DNA of 64,000 bases from Haliscomenobacter sp. GTDB taxonomy: Bacteria; Bacteroidota; Bacteroidia; Chitinophagales; Saprospiraceae. The stretch lies in NCBI GenBank assembly GCA_016707205.1, contig JADJHZ010000024.1:374838-438837 (forward strand). The letters run 5' to 3'. This document shows, in pieces, positions 47,064-54,723 of this stretch. Each line of letters begins with the position of its first letter. Within the stretch, counting starts at the first letter, position 1. The notes beneath the pieces are model-generated. The model searched no databases, had not been told where the DNA came from, and saw nothing but the letters and a program-made list of their open reading frames with translations. The translations under genes were made by a program, and so were the position numbers.

Positions 47064-47250
47064 ATGCCGGAGGTTCGACCCGGGAGATGGGTTTCCGGCA
47101 GGCGGGGCGGGCCTCCCCCCCCGCCCCCTCCGAAGGAGGGGGAGCTGCATGGCCTTTATAATCAACAAGATAGCAGCCCTTGTTACGGCCAAATTTATTT
47201 GGCCGGCGTTCCGTTTTCCGGGCTGCCGCCAACTAAATTTGGCGGTTACG
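47064..47250 (+). repeat. 185-bp palindromic interspersed element, copy 1
   Basis: The best copy to define the element. ATGCCGGAGGTTCGACCCGG opens it, then GTTTCCGGCAGGCGGGGCGG and a strong CCCCCTCC-GAAGGAGGGGG hairpin. Next come CTTTATAATCAAC, the near-palindrome GGCCAAATTTATTTGGCC and its inverted partner GCCGCCAACTAAATTTGGC, ending GGTTAC. TGGTTAG/GTGGGTGG arrays flank it (47021-47060 and 47258-47302). Confidence 0.85.
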
Positions 47251-47326
47251 GGGATCAACCACTAACCACCAACCACTAACCACCAACCACCAACGCCCCA
47301 CCTGCATATGGCGCCAAAATTTTCTA

Positions 47327-47334
47327 TATCTTTG
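47327..47334 (+). promoter_or_regulatory. Candidate -7 element for the DUF433/DUF5615 pair
   Basis: TATCTTTG, an exact TAnnTTTG, 22 nt before the antitoxin ATG. The -33 region is not convincing. Confidence 0.5.
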
Positions 47335-47356
47335 TTTAGAAAGGAAACCAATAGCA

Positions 47357-47587
47357 ATGAAAACCTACCTCGACTACATCCAAATCGATCCGGATATCCG
47401 CTTTGGGAAACCTTGCATCCGGAATACCCGAATTTCGGTGGGCGATATTTTGGGATGGCTGGCATCCGGCATGACCTTTGAAGAAATTTTAGAAGATTTC
47501 CCGGAACTCAGCCTGGAAAGCATTCGCGCTGCGTTGGCTTTTGCCGCCGACCGGGAGGAAAGCATTAAAATTTTAACAAGCGCATGA
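47357..47587 (+). CDS. DUF433 antitoxin
   Basis: 76 residues: YLDYIQIDPDIRFGKPCIRN, then TRISVGDILGWLASGMTFEEILEDFPELSLESIRAAL. This is the full DUF433 pattern, including a helix-turn-helix. DUF433 proteins are partners of PIN-like DUF5615 proteins and are taken as antitoxins that also bind their own promoter. Its stop overlaps the toxin start (ATGA), the normal order. A second DUF433 at 56823 lacks an intact partner. Confidence 0.85.
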   Translation: MKTYLDYIQIDPDIRFGKPCIRNTRISVGDILGWLASGMTFEEILEDFPELSLESIRAALAFAADREESIKILTSA

Positions 47588-47919
47588 GGCTATTGCTCGA
47601 CGCCAATCTATCCTGGCGGTTGGTCAAAAAATTAACTCCTGTTTTTCCTGTTGTCGTGCATGTAAAAGATACAGGCCTTTCCAACCCGGCTAAAGATGGG
47701 GATATTTGGCAATGGGCCCTTGTCAATGGCTTTACAATCATTACAAACGATGAAGATTTCTCCGATTTGTCCATCTGGCGCGGATTTCCTCCGAAAGTAG
47801 TATTGATTCGAAAAGGGAATCTGACGACGGCCCAAATAGCCCGGATTCTTCTGGATAGTTCAAAGGAAATCGAAGCGCTGGAAAAATCTTCGGCGCATGG
47901 GTTGCTGGAGATTTACTAG
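47584..47919 (+). CDS. DUF5615 PIN-like toxin
   Basis: 111 residues. MRLLLDANLSWRLVKKL places an acidic Asp in the first strand. DGDIWQWALVNGFTIITNDEDFSDL supplies the second acidic cluster of a PIN-like nuclease fold. It ends in the C-terminal helix ALEKSSAHGLLEIY. Predicted RNase toxin of the type II pair with the DUF433 protein just upstream, coupled through a 4-bp overlap. Intact; activity is inferred from the family. Confidence 0.82.
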   Translation: MRLLLDANLSWRLVKKLTPVFPVVVHVKDTGLSNPAKDGDIWQWALVNGFTIITNDEDFSDLSIWRGFPPKVVLIRKGNLTTAQIARILLDSSKEIEALEKSSAHGLLEIY

Positions 47920-48315
47920 CGGGCAATTCAAATTTAATACATTGATTTCAATTGGTGGTTGTTGGTTGTTAGTTGTTAGTTGTTAGTTGTTGGTGGTTGG
48001 TGGGTGAGGGCGCAAGGCTTAAGGCGTAAGGCGTTAAGGCGTTAAGGCGTTGGGGGAGTGGGTGGGGCAATGAAGTGGATGCCGGAGGTTCGACCCGGAG
48101 AAGGGGTTTCCGGCAGGCGGGGCGGGCCTCCCCCCCCGCCCCCTCCGAAGGAGGGGGAGCTACATGGCCTTTATAATCAACAAGATAGCCGCTCGTAACG
48201 GCCAAATTTATTTGGCCGACGTTCCGTTTTCCGGGCTGCCGCCAAATAAATTTGGCGGTTACAGGATCAGCCCAAACGCCTTACGCCTTAAGCCTTACGC
48301 CTCAACCCCTTAACC
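47920..48315. repeat. Gene-free region: GTTAGTTGTTGG and AAGGCGTT arrays plus 185-bp element copy 2 (48079-48263)
   Basis: 47952-48005 holds TTGGTTGTTAGTTG units and 48008-48055 holds AAGGCGT units. The 185-bp element copy is complete, ending GGCGGTTACAGG. It is followed by CGCCTTACGCCTTAAGCC units (48275-48315). Confidence 0.75.
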
Positions 48316-48396
48316 CCTCATTCCCGCACCGCCTTTTCTGCCTGATACAAACTAACCACAAATAGGCTTTAGCAGGGTTTCCGAGCGGAAATCAAC
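48316..48396 (-). pseudogene. 3'-end relic of a BrnT-associated antitoxin gene
   Basis: The reverse strand reads ETLLKPI, then, after a one-base shift, VVSLYQAEKAVRE and a stop. This matches the last 25 codons of the antitoxin gene at 57664-58086. The matching block extends leftward through the repeat arrays, so it is part of a segmental duplication. Confidence 0.6.
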
Positions 48397-48418
48397 CCTA
48401 CGACCCAATATCTTCAAA

Positions 48419-48837
48419 TCAAAACACATCGTCTTCATCAAAGAGCCGGCTAAATTGATCTAAATTCAGGACTTCAATCTTTGGGAAAGGGACCTTCCTT
48501 AGGATTTGGAAATGCTTGTCCTGTGTAACGATGAAATCAGCGTTCGCAGCAATAGCACAGTCTACAAACTTATTGTCATCCGGATCAATCTCTATCAGGT
48601 TCCAATGATAATACTTGGTAACAAAGTGAACATGGGGTGCTCCATCAAGGCATGCATCGTCTGGGACATTACCTCAACTCCCATATGCTCCTCAATAATT
48701 TCAGCCTATTCATTTAGAATCTCCGTTGTAAAACAAAGGGTAAAGGCGCCTTCTGCCAAACGCTTCCAAACCCAATAACAAGGTGAACCATCGGAAATGG
48801 AAACCAAAAGAATATTGGTATCTAAAACAATTTTCAA
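48419..48837 (-). pseudogene. PIN-family toxin with nonsense codon and frameshift
   Basis: The probable start is TTG 48837, overlapping the antitoxin stop (TTGA). The frame reads LKIVLDTNILLVSISDGSPC, the first PIN acidic motif, and stops at TAG after TTEILNE, where family members have Tyr. It resumes AEIIEEHMGVEVM. A base is then missing near a C4 run, after which HFVTKYYHWNLIEIDPDDNK and CAIAANADFIVTQDKHF carry the remaining acidic residues. Two lesions make this a decayed toxin while its antitoxin is intact. Intact length would be about 140 residues. Confidence 0.75.
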
Positions 48838-49073
48838 GACTCTTCCTTAGCATACGGAGTACGAAGATGGGAACCCAACAAACGATCAAAGTCTTCCTTC
48901 GTCCAGCCTTTTTCCTTCACTACCCGATTGGCTGCCTCGGTGGCCCTTTTAAACCGCCACTCTGAAAGCAGTTGTTTTATTTCCAGCAACTCCTCTTCGG
49001 AGAGATCCTCTGAAAAAAGCTCCAATAGCAGCAACTGCACATTACTAAACCGTTTTCTTACCGCTTCGCTCAT
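48834..49073 (-). CDS. Antitoxin of a PIN-type toxin-antitoxin pair
   Basis: 79 residues (MSEAVRKRFSNVQLLLLELF, then SEEELLEIKQLLSEWRFKRATEAANRVVKEKGW). Highly charged and mostly helical, as expected for small antitoxins preceding PIN toxins in Bacteroidota; the DNA-binding fold is not obvious. Its last base pairs overlap the start of the broken toxin gene. Assignment rests on gene order and size more than on a motif. Confidence 0.65.
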   Translation of the reverse strand: MSEAVRKRFSNVQLLLLELFSEDLSEEELLEIKQLLSEWRFKRATEAANRVVKEKGWTKEDFDRLLGSHLRTPYAKEES

Positions 49074-49439
49074 CGTTTTTTCCTTAATAAATCGTTTGAA
49101 AGCAAGTTAAAGGAATTTTCCCTGCCTTTCAAGAGCCGGGGGGAAGTTTTGAGTGGTTGGTGGTGGTGGTTGGTGGGTGAGGGCGCAAGGCGTAAGGCGT
49201 AAGGCGTTAAGGCGTAAGGCGTTGGGGGAGTGGGTGAGGCAATGCGCTGTCCCCCTTTGGAGGGCCTGTCCAGACCGCAGCGTCTGGGGGTCGGGGGGAG
49301 GGCAGGCAATGAACTGGATGCCGGAGGTTCGGCGGAACGATGGTTTTCCGGCAGGCGGGGCGGGCCTCCCCTTCTTGTGCGTTGGGTACACCTTTTGGGC
49401 TGAAAGCCCAGACCGAAGTGTTTGGAGCCGGGGGGGGAG
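49074..49439. repeat. Gene-free region: AAGGCGT array, hairpins and truncated 185-bp element (49318-49371)
   Basis: 49186-49225 holds AAGGCGT units. CCAGAC-GTCTGG hairpins lie at 49270-49287 and, in diverged form, 49402-49420. The 185-bp element is present only up to its GGGCGGGCCTCCCC part. Confidence 0.7.
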
Positions 49440-50810
49440 TCACCTAAGCACGCCGAGTACTTCCTCGGGGGAAAAGCAAAAATCAAAGGCGGGGTCGGAG
49501 CTTTTTTTCCGGGCGAAAAGGACTTTTACGATTTTTTTTCCTTTAGCCGGCGGGAAAACGGAAGTGAAATAGTCCAGCCGCCCGGAAAGGGATTTGGTAT
49601 GGGGTTCGTCCGACCATTTGACTTCTCCGGCGACGAGCACCTGTTGCGCCATGTCGGTTGCCAGAAGGTCTATTTCCATAGAGGCGCCGTCGGATAATTT
49701 TCCCCACCACCGGGAGGCCGGTTGGAGATCCAAATTGGGGAGCAGCGCGGGGAGGGCTTCCCTGCACATGGTTTCCCAGACGCCTGCCACGTGCTGGCGC
49801 CATGCAGGCTGAAGACGTTCCCAGACCTTTGCTCCGCGTCCAAGCTCCAGTTCCGACCGGTTTGGAGACACAAACCGGAAATAGAAAGCGAGAAAAGGAT
49901 CTGCGATGGAATAGATTCCCTTTTTGGAGTTACGGGCGGATTCCCCAAACGGAACCTCCCGCAGGAGGAAACGCAAATCGGTCAGAAACTGAAGGGGACG
50001 GGCCAGTTGCGTGGCCGGTTTTTCCAGGCGCGCTGCAATCTCCGACAAGCGCTGGCTTCCGCTCCCGACCAGCGACATAATCGAGAGCGGTTGAATAGCG
50101 CTCCGGGCTTCATCCAGGAAAAGCCGATCGGGTTCTTCGTATAAAACGCCGATCGGATCGAACGCTAAATCCAGGAGGGCTTCTTCCAGGTTCGCATAGG
50201 CCTGGCGTAATTCCCAATATCGGGGAACGCCTCCCCAAACGGCATATTCTTCCACCAAAGCGTCTGGCGTCAACTGCGGAAACCCTTGGCTCAGCCAATA
50301 CGCCTTTAACGGGTGTATCCTTAGAATTTCTTTCGCGCGGCCGTATAGTGGCGCCGAAGCGTCCAGCACCAACCCGCGCATCATTTGTTGGGCCGATCCG
50401 CACAACAGGATAGACAACGGCCCATTTGGAAACCGATCCAAAAACCCCTGAAGTATACTGGGCAGGGCTTCGTCGCCGCGCACCAGATACGGAAACTCGT
50501 CCAGACAGATCGCCATAGGCCCTGGCAAGCGGTAGTGGAGCGCATGCAGCAAGGCCTCCCAATCGGGGTATACCGCCTCATCAAACCCCGGCAATTGACG
50601 GGCAATTACGCCCGCCAGGGCCTGCCGTTGAAGCGGCGCTTCCCGCTGGTCGGCCTGGAAATAAATCAGGTTCGTTTCGCTCAACTCCCGCACCAGGCGG
50701 GATTTTCCGCATCGCCTCCGCCCGTATACCACCGCCAGGCCGCCTGCTTCCTGCCCAATCATCCGGCGCAACCGGCGCAACTCCGCTTCCCTGTTGAAAA
50801 ATGGAAACAT
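49440..50810 (-). CDS. AAA-family ATPase, DUF234-type
   Basis: 456 residues. The N-terminal NREAELRRLRRMI is followed by the P-loop VVYGRRRCGKSRLVREL (about residue 28), Walker B MAICLDEFPYL (about 98) and sensor SILLCGSAQQMM. It resembles archaeal-type ATPases rather than the DUF4143 group. YGRAKEILRIHPLKAYWL and VWGGVPRYWELR are typical. The C-terminal DUF234 nuclease-like domain contains MEIDLLATDMAQQVLVAGEVKW, a D-x-E-x-K pattern. Function unknown. GACAAA-TTTGTC forms an inverted repeat 18 bp upstream of the start. Confidence 0.85.
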   Translation of the reverse strand: MFPFFNREAELRRLRRMIGQEAGGLAVVYGRRRCGKSRLVRELSETNLIYFQADQREAPLQRQALAGVIARQLPGFDEAVYPDWEALLHALHYRLPGPMAICLDEFPYLVRGDEALPSILQGFLDRFPNGPLSILLCGSAQQMMRGLVLDASAPLYGRAKEILRIHPLKAYWLSQGFPQLTPDALVEEYAVWGGVPRYWELRQAYANLEEALLDLAFDPIGVLYEEPDRLFLDEARSAIQPLSIMSLVGSGSQRLSEIAARLEKPATQLARPLQFLTDLRFLLREVPFGESARNSKKGIYSIADPFLAFYFRFVSPNRSELELGRGAKVWERLQPAWRQHVAGVWETMCREALPALLPNLDLQPASRWWGKLSDGASMEIDLLATDMAQQVLVAGEVKWSDEPHTKSLSGRLDYFTSVFPPAKGKKIVKVLFARKKSSDPAFDFCFSPEEVLGVLR

Positions 50811-51375
50811 TTGTTTATATTATGTTTGACAAAAATAATGTTTGTCGGGCATAATTGCAAGAGTTGGTTGGTGGGTAGTGGGTAAGGGCGCAAGGCTTAG
50901 GGCGTAAGGCGTAAGGCGTTAAGGCGTAAGGCGTTAAGGCGTTAAGGCGTAAGGCGTTGGGGGAGTGGGTGAGGCAATGAACTGGATGCCGGAGGTTCGG
51001 CCCGGAGGAGGGTTTTCCGGCAGGCGGGGCGGGCCTCCCCCCCCGCCCCCTCCGAAGGAGGGGGAGCTACATGGTATTTATAATCAACAAGATAGCGGCT
51101 TTGTAACGGCCAAATTTATTTGGCCGGAGGTTCGGCGGGATGGGTTTTAGCCAGGGGAAGTAGCCGAACAGCAGGGCGTTGCTTTTTTGTCTGAACCAGG
51201 ATTTGGGGGGATTTCAGGATGGGGAGAGCGGGTGGGTGCGTGCGTGCGTGGGGAAAATCAAAGAAACCCATTAATCACATGCATCACAGTTCAGACGAAA
51301 GAATGGCGAAGTGGATGTTATGATGAACGCCCTAGAGCAAAGATTTGAGATAATCCAAGTGCCTGTAAAAAGCCG
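50811..51375. repeat. Gene-free region: AAGGCGT array, 185-bp element (50986-51142) and a GTCTGAAC-ended element (51189-51296)
   Basis: 50885-50960 is a long AAGGCGTT array. The 185-bp element copy ends after GGCCAAATTTATTTGGCC and lacks its last arm. The third repeat is 108 bp with imperfect terminal inverted repeats of about 19 bp (TTTGTCTGAACCAGGATT against the complement of AATCACAGTTCAGACGAAA). Confidence 0.7.
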
Positions 51376-51675
51376 CTATACATAGACAAAATGCTTCTCG
51401 GCGCGGAAGCGCACGATGGGGTTCATGAAATACAGGTTCACCATATCGACTTTTCTTCTGCGAAGGATGGTCCGGATTTTTTCTTCCAAGGCGTCCAGCT
51501 CTTTCAGGTTCAGGCGCCGGCCGTCTTCCAAAACGTAAAAAAGGTCAATATCACTCCCTTTCGTCGCCTTACCTTCTGCCAAACTGCCAAAAATACCAAT
51601 CTGAACAATGCCAAACTCATTGGCCAATTCCTTTTTCCGTTTATACAGCGTTTGTTTTGCTTCCTGCAGCGTCAT
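51376..51675 (-). CDS. Minimal nucleotidyltransferase (MNT) domain protein
   Basis: 99 residues. FGIVQIGIFGSLAEGKATKGSDIDLFYVL contains the polymerase-beta-type GS-x10-DxD motif, and KVDMVNLYFMNPIVRF supplies the third acidic strand. In HEPN/MNT systems such proteins act as antitoxins that AMPylate and silence a HEPN RNase. No HEPN gene is next to it, as the flanks are repeats and intergenic sequence, so this is an orphan. It could also be a stand-alone MNT; confident in the fold, not in the partner. Confidence 0.82.
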   Translation of the reverse strand: MTLQEAKQTLYKRKKELANEFGIVQIGIFGSLAEGKATKGSDIDLFYVLEDGRRLNLKELDALEEKIRTILRRRKVDMVNLYFMNPIVRFRAEKHFVYV

Positions 51676-51804
51676 AGATTCCGTATTTTCTACCTAAAGC
51701 CTGATTTTCTTAACAAAAACAATGTACAAAAAAGATCCGGTGGAGGCAAGACGAAGCGTCTGTGGAATCTGGGGGAATCCGTGATTCGGGCAGTTGGGGT
51801 GTAA

Positions 51805-51890
51805 CGAAGGGTAAGGCGTGAGGCGTGAGGCGTAAGGCGTAAGGCGTGAGGCGTGAGGCGTGAGGCGTTGGGTGAGTGGGTGAGGCAATG
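51805..51890. repeat. AAGGCGTG heptamer array
   Basis: About eight GTGAGGC/GTAAGGC units between the MNT gene and the first insertion sequence. Confidence 0.65.
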
Positions 51891-51910
51891 GGCGGTCCCC
51901 CTTTGGAGGG

Positions 51911-53120
51911 CAGGGCTGTTCAGTTCTGATAATTTTCAATGTGATTTGATTGCAAATCACCAAGTTCTTTGACATTTTGCTGGCAAAAACGATGAGTAAA
52001 AGCTTACTGGACTATTTCGAAGCTATTCCGGATCCACGGAAGGCCTCTGGGTTGCGCCATCATTTAGGCCCTTTTTTAGCCATGGCAACTATGGCCATTA
52101 TGAGTGGCTACAAAGGTTTTCGAGAGCTTGGAAGCTTTATGGAAGCGAATGAGGAATATTTCACCAAAGTGTTTGGTTTGAAACATGGCGTGCCGAAGTT
52201 TGTCCAGATCCGGACCATTTTTTCCAGGCTTGACTTTGATGAGGTGAACAAAGCTTTCAATCAATGGGCCATGCAATTTATGCCTGAAGGGTCGGGCAAT
52301 TGGGTCAGTGGTGATGGGAAGGGTTTATCCAGCACCGTTACGGATATGCATGGCCCAACTCAGGACTTTGTGCTCATAGTCAGCTTGTTCTGTCACAGAA
52401 CAGGAATTGTGCTAAAAACCCAACGCAGGCACAATGGCAAGGGGGGCGAGATTCCCGCATTGAATGAACTACTGGCGCAACTCCAAACCAAAGGCATGAT
52501 CATTACCCTGGATGCCCTTCATTGTAAAAAAAACGGTAGCCCTGATCATTAATAGCGGTAATGACTATCTCATTCAAGTAAAAGCCAACCAAAAGCATCT
52601 GTTCCAACAGATTAAAAGTAATATTAGCCAAGCAGTTCCTATTGATACGTATTCACAGACACAAAGGAGTCGGGGGCGCCAGGAGGCCAGGCATGTTGAG
52701 CTTTACAATTGCCTGGAAGGCATCAGTAAAGACTGGCTTAATTTAGAGGCTTTGGTCTATGTGCGCCGCAGCGGATACCGAAAAGAAGGCGGCTACTATT
52801 GTAAAGAGCATTTCTACATCACAAGCTTATCTACCAAGAGTGCAAAATTGGTCGCCCAAGGCATACGAGGTCATTGGCTGATTGAAAACCGCTTGCACTA
52901 TGTCAAAGATGTTCATTTTAAGGAAGATACATGTGGCTTCCACGTTGGACAGGCTGTCGAAAATCAGACCATCCTTCAGAATATCGCCATTAATATCTAC
53001 CGAAGCCTTGGTTTAACTTCCATGAAAAAAGCTACGATTCGATTTGCCAACAAAATCAAAGAACTTCATGAGCTGTTGTGCTCAAAACATATTGCAAATT
53101 CTTAGAACTGAACAGCCCTG
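51911..53120 (+). mobile_element. ISAs1-family insertion sequence 1
   Basis: 1210 bp with perfect 17-bp terminal inverted repeats (CAGGGCTGTTCAGTTCT at 51911-51927 and its complement at 53104-53120). The flanks CCCTTTGGAGGG at 51899-51910 and 53121-53132 are identical and may be the target duplication. The exact border is ambiguous because the flank begins with G/C runs. It sits in the leader of a 185-bp element (remainder at 53163-53219). One transposase gene, frameshifted. Confidence 0.88.
51992..53105 (+). pseudogene. ISAs1-family transposase, frameshifted at an A8 run
   Basis: The N-terminal frame starts MSKSLLDYFEAIPDPRKASG with the H-repeat/ISAs1 domain and WVSGDGKGL (first catalytic Asp region). 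It stops at 52552 just after DALHCKK. The C-terminal frame resumes at the run of eight A (about 52526-52533) as TVALIINSGNDYLIQVKANQ and carries HWLIENRLHYVKDVHFKEDT, the Glu-bearing signature. One base more or less restores about 370 residues. Either the copy is dead or the A8 run is slippery. Confidence 0.82.
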
Positions 53121-53162
53121 CCCTTTGGAGGGGGATTAGGGGGAGGACAGGCAATGAACTGG

Positions 53163-53219
53163 ATGCCGGAGGTTCGGCCCGGGGGGATGGTTTTCCGGCA
53201 GGCGGGGCGGGCCTCCCGC
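53163..53219 (+). repeat. 185-bp element, 5' fragment next to IS 1
   Basis: ATGCCGGAGGTTCGGCCCGG to GGGCGGGCCTCCC; the palindromic half is missing. The preceding GGGGATTAGGGGGAGGACAG also recurs at 58405-58425. Confidence 0.75.
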
Positions 53220-53347
53220 AAACGTCTCAAAGAGTTATATTTTTGTAAAAACTGGCGCTGAAGGTCCAGACTCATTGTCTTTCCGTTTTAGGCTTGCATA
53301 TTGGGCCAAAATGATCGAAATTTAGCTTCGGAAAACGGGAAAGCCAA

Positions 53348-53644
53348 ATGCCAAAATTTGAATGGGACGATCAAAAAGAGCGCTCCAACAGGGAGAAACA
53401 CAAGGTTTCCTTTAAAGACGCCGCTGATATCTTCAATGACAGCCAAAGGATACAATACACCTCCGTGCGCAACGGGGAACGCCGCTTTAAAGCGATCGGA
53501 AAAGCTTTCCAGGCAATCATCGTGGTGATCTATACGACAAGAGACTTGATTGTAAGGATCATTTCAGCTCGCCGGGCAAACAAGGAAGAACGAAGAATTT
53601 ATTTGGCAAAAAAATTAAGCGATCAAAGGAATGACAAAAAATAA
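53348..53644 (+). CDS. brnT: BrnT-family ribonuclease toxin
   Basis: 98 residues with the BrnT pattern: FEWDDQKERSNREKHKVSF at the N-terminus, then FKAIGKAFQAIIVVIYTTRD, then IVRIISARRANKEERRIY. The RELE-like fold's conserved His, Arg and Lys side chains are present. BrnT cleaves RNA and is neutralised by BrnA in known type II systems. Here the partner gene (53631), overlapping by 14 bp, is not recognisably BrnA. A paralogous pair lies at 58.0 kb. Confidence 0.88.
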   Translation: MPKFEWDDQKERSNREKHKVSFKDAADIFNDSQRIQYTSVRNGERRFKAIGKAFQAIIVVIYTTRDLIVRIISARRANKEERRIYLAKKLSDQRNDKK

Positions 53645-54020
53645 TATTTCGGTTGCAGAGGCGCTTAAGCGATTGGAATCGGGGCAAACGCTTTCCGGGT
53701 TCTCCATTGATTTCGAACGAATTAAGATCGAAGCGCTCGACGTAATGAAGCTATCCAAAGCTGGAGTAAATGTGCCGGAAGAAGCCATTTTCTACGACGA
53801 TGACGATATTGCACCTGATGAAGCATTTGAAGGAAATTGGCAACGAATTGACTACGACCCAATCCAGGAACTCGATTCCCAAACCCAAACGGAAGTTACC
53901 ATTGCCTTAAGAAAGGAGGTGCGGCAATGGATAGCGGAGGAGCATATCCACCTCAACCGATTGATTGAAATCCTTATCGACGGCTTTTACCAGTCTCAAA
54001 AGGTGGTGAAAGAGAAATAA
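53631..54020 (+). CDS. Putative antitoxin partner of BrnT, unrecognised family
   Basis: 129 residues; start ATG 53631 inside the end of brnT. Residues 1-60 (ISVAEALKRLESGQTLSGFS and KIEALDVMKLSKAGVNVPEE) are followed by an acidic motif AIFYDDDDIAPDEAF. The C-terminal helical half is TIALRKEVRQWIAEEHIHLN..IEILIDGFY. It differs from the ribbon-helix-helix BrnA antitoxin. The paralogue at 57664-58086 shares ESL..V and the IYYNDEDIVYDED motif. Antitoxin role is inferred from gene order and overlap. Confidence 0.65.
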   Translation: MTKNNISVAEALKRLESGQTLSGFSIDFERIKIEALDVMKLSKAGVNVPEEAIFYDDDDIAPDEAFEGNWQRIDYDPIQELDSQTQTEVTIALRKEVRQWIAEEHIHLNRLIEILIDGFYQSQKVVKEK

Positions 54021-54645
54021 CCTGCGGGGAGGGTGATTGGTGGGTGCGTGAGGCGTGAGGCGTAAGGCGTATGGCGTAAGGCTTAGGGCGTAAGGGCTGA
54101 ACTGGCTGCCGGAGGTTCGGCCGAGACTGTTCAAAAAACCCTGGTTCGAGGCTCCGCCCAATGCTGTCTGGAACCTGCTCAAGAGGTAGAAAAAAGAGGA
54201 ACCTGTTCGCCGGAATCCTCAGATTCCGTGCGGAACTATCTGCCGGTCCCCTGACCGGCGTTCCTAATTTCATGGCTCACTAACGGGTTCCAGACAGCTG
54301 TGGGCTCCGCCTCGGACCCACTCTACGTGGAGGCTCTGCCTCCAACCAGACTTTCCGGACGTAATCGGATACTTTTTTTAGCAGGACCGCAAACCAAGAA
54401 GAGGGCTATACACACTTTTTTGAACAGTCTCGTTCGACCCGGAGAAGGGGTTTCCGGCATGCGGGGCGGGCCTCCCCCCCCGCCCCCTCCGAAGGAGGGG
54501 GGGCTACATGGTATTCATAATCAACGGGATAGCGGCACTTGTAACGGCTAAATTTATTTGGCCGGCGTTCCGTTTTCCGGGCTGCCGCCAAATACATTTG
54601 GCGGTTATAGGGGTAAGCCAAAAAATTGGGAGTTTCGCAATTTCC
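54021..54645. repeat. Gene-free region: AAGGCGT array, double-hairpin element (54203-54264) and 185-bp element (54432-54608)
   Basis: 54045-54090 is a GTGAGGCGTAAGGC array. The double-hairpin copy continues to 54370 as a diverged match of 20085-20180, with a CTCCGCCTC/GAGGCTCTG inverted pair. The 185-bp element lacks its first 10 bp and ends TTTGGCGGTTAT. Confidence 0.75.
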
Positions 54646-54708
54646 TTCACAAAAAGACTGCTTTTTGAGTCGAAAAGCAGTTCTTTTGTGAAAGAAAGGA
54701 TATCTTTG
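54646..54708 (+). promoter_or_regulatory. Inverted-repeat operator and -7 element of the AbiE locus
   Basis: Arms TTCACAAAAAGACTGCTTTT (54646-54665) and AAAAGCAGTTCTTTTGTGAA (54673-54692) match except at two central positions. TATCTTTG follows at 54701-54708, an exact TAnnTTTG, 16 nt before the abiEi ATG. AbiEi proteins are known to repress their own promoter by binding inverted repeats. Confidence 0.7.
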
Positions 54709-54723
54709 CAATAAAGCCGGGAA

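Noticed and set aside
47064..47250. GGTTCGACCCGG as the T-arm of a tRNA
   Set aside because: No acceptor or anticodon stem can be folded around it, and the same sequence recurs in all copies of the interspersed element.
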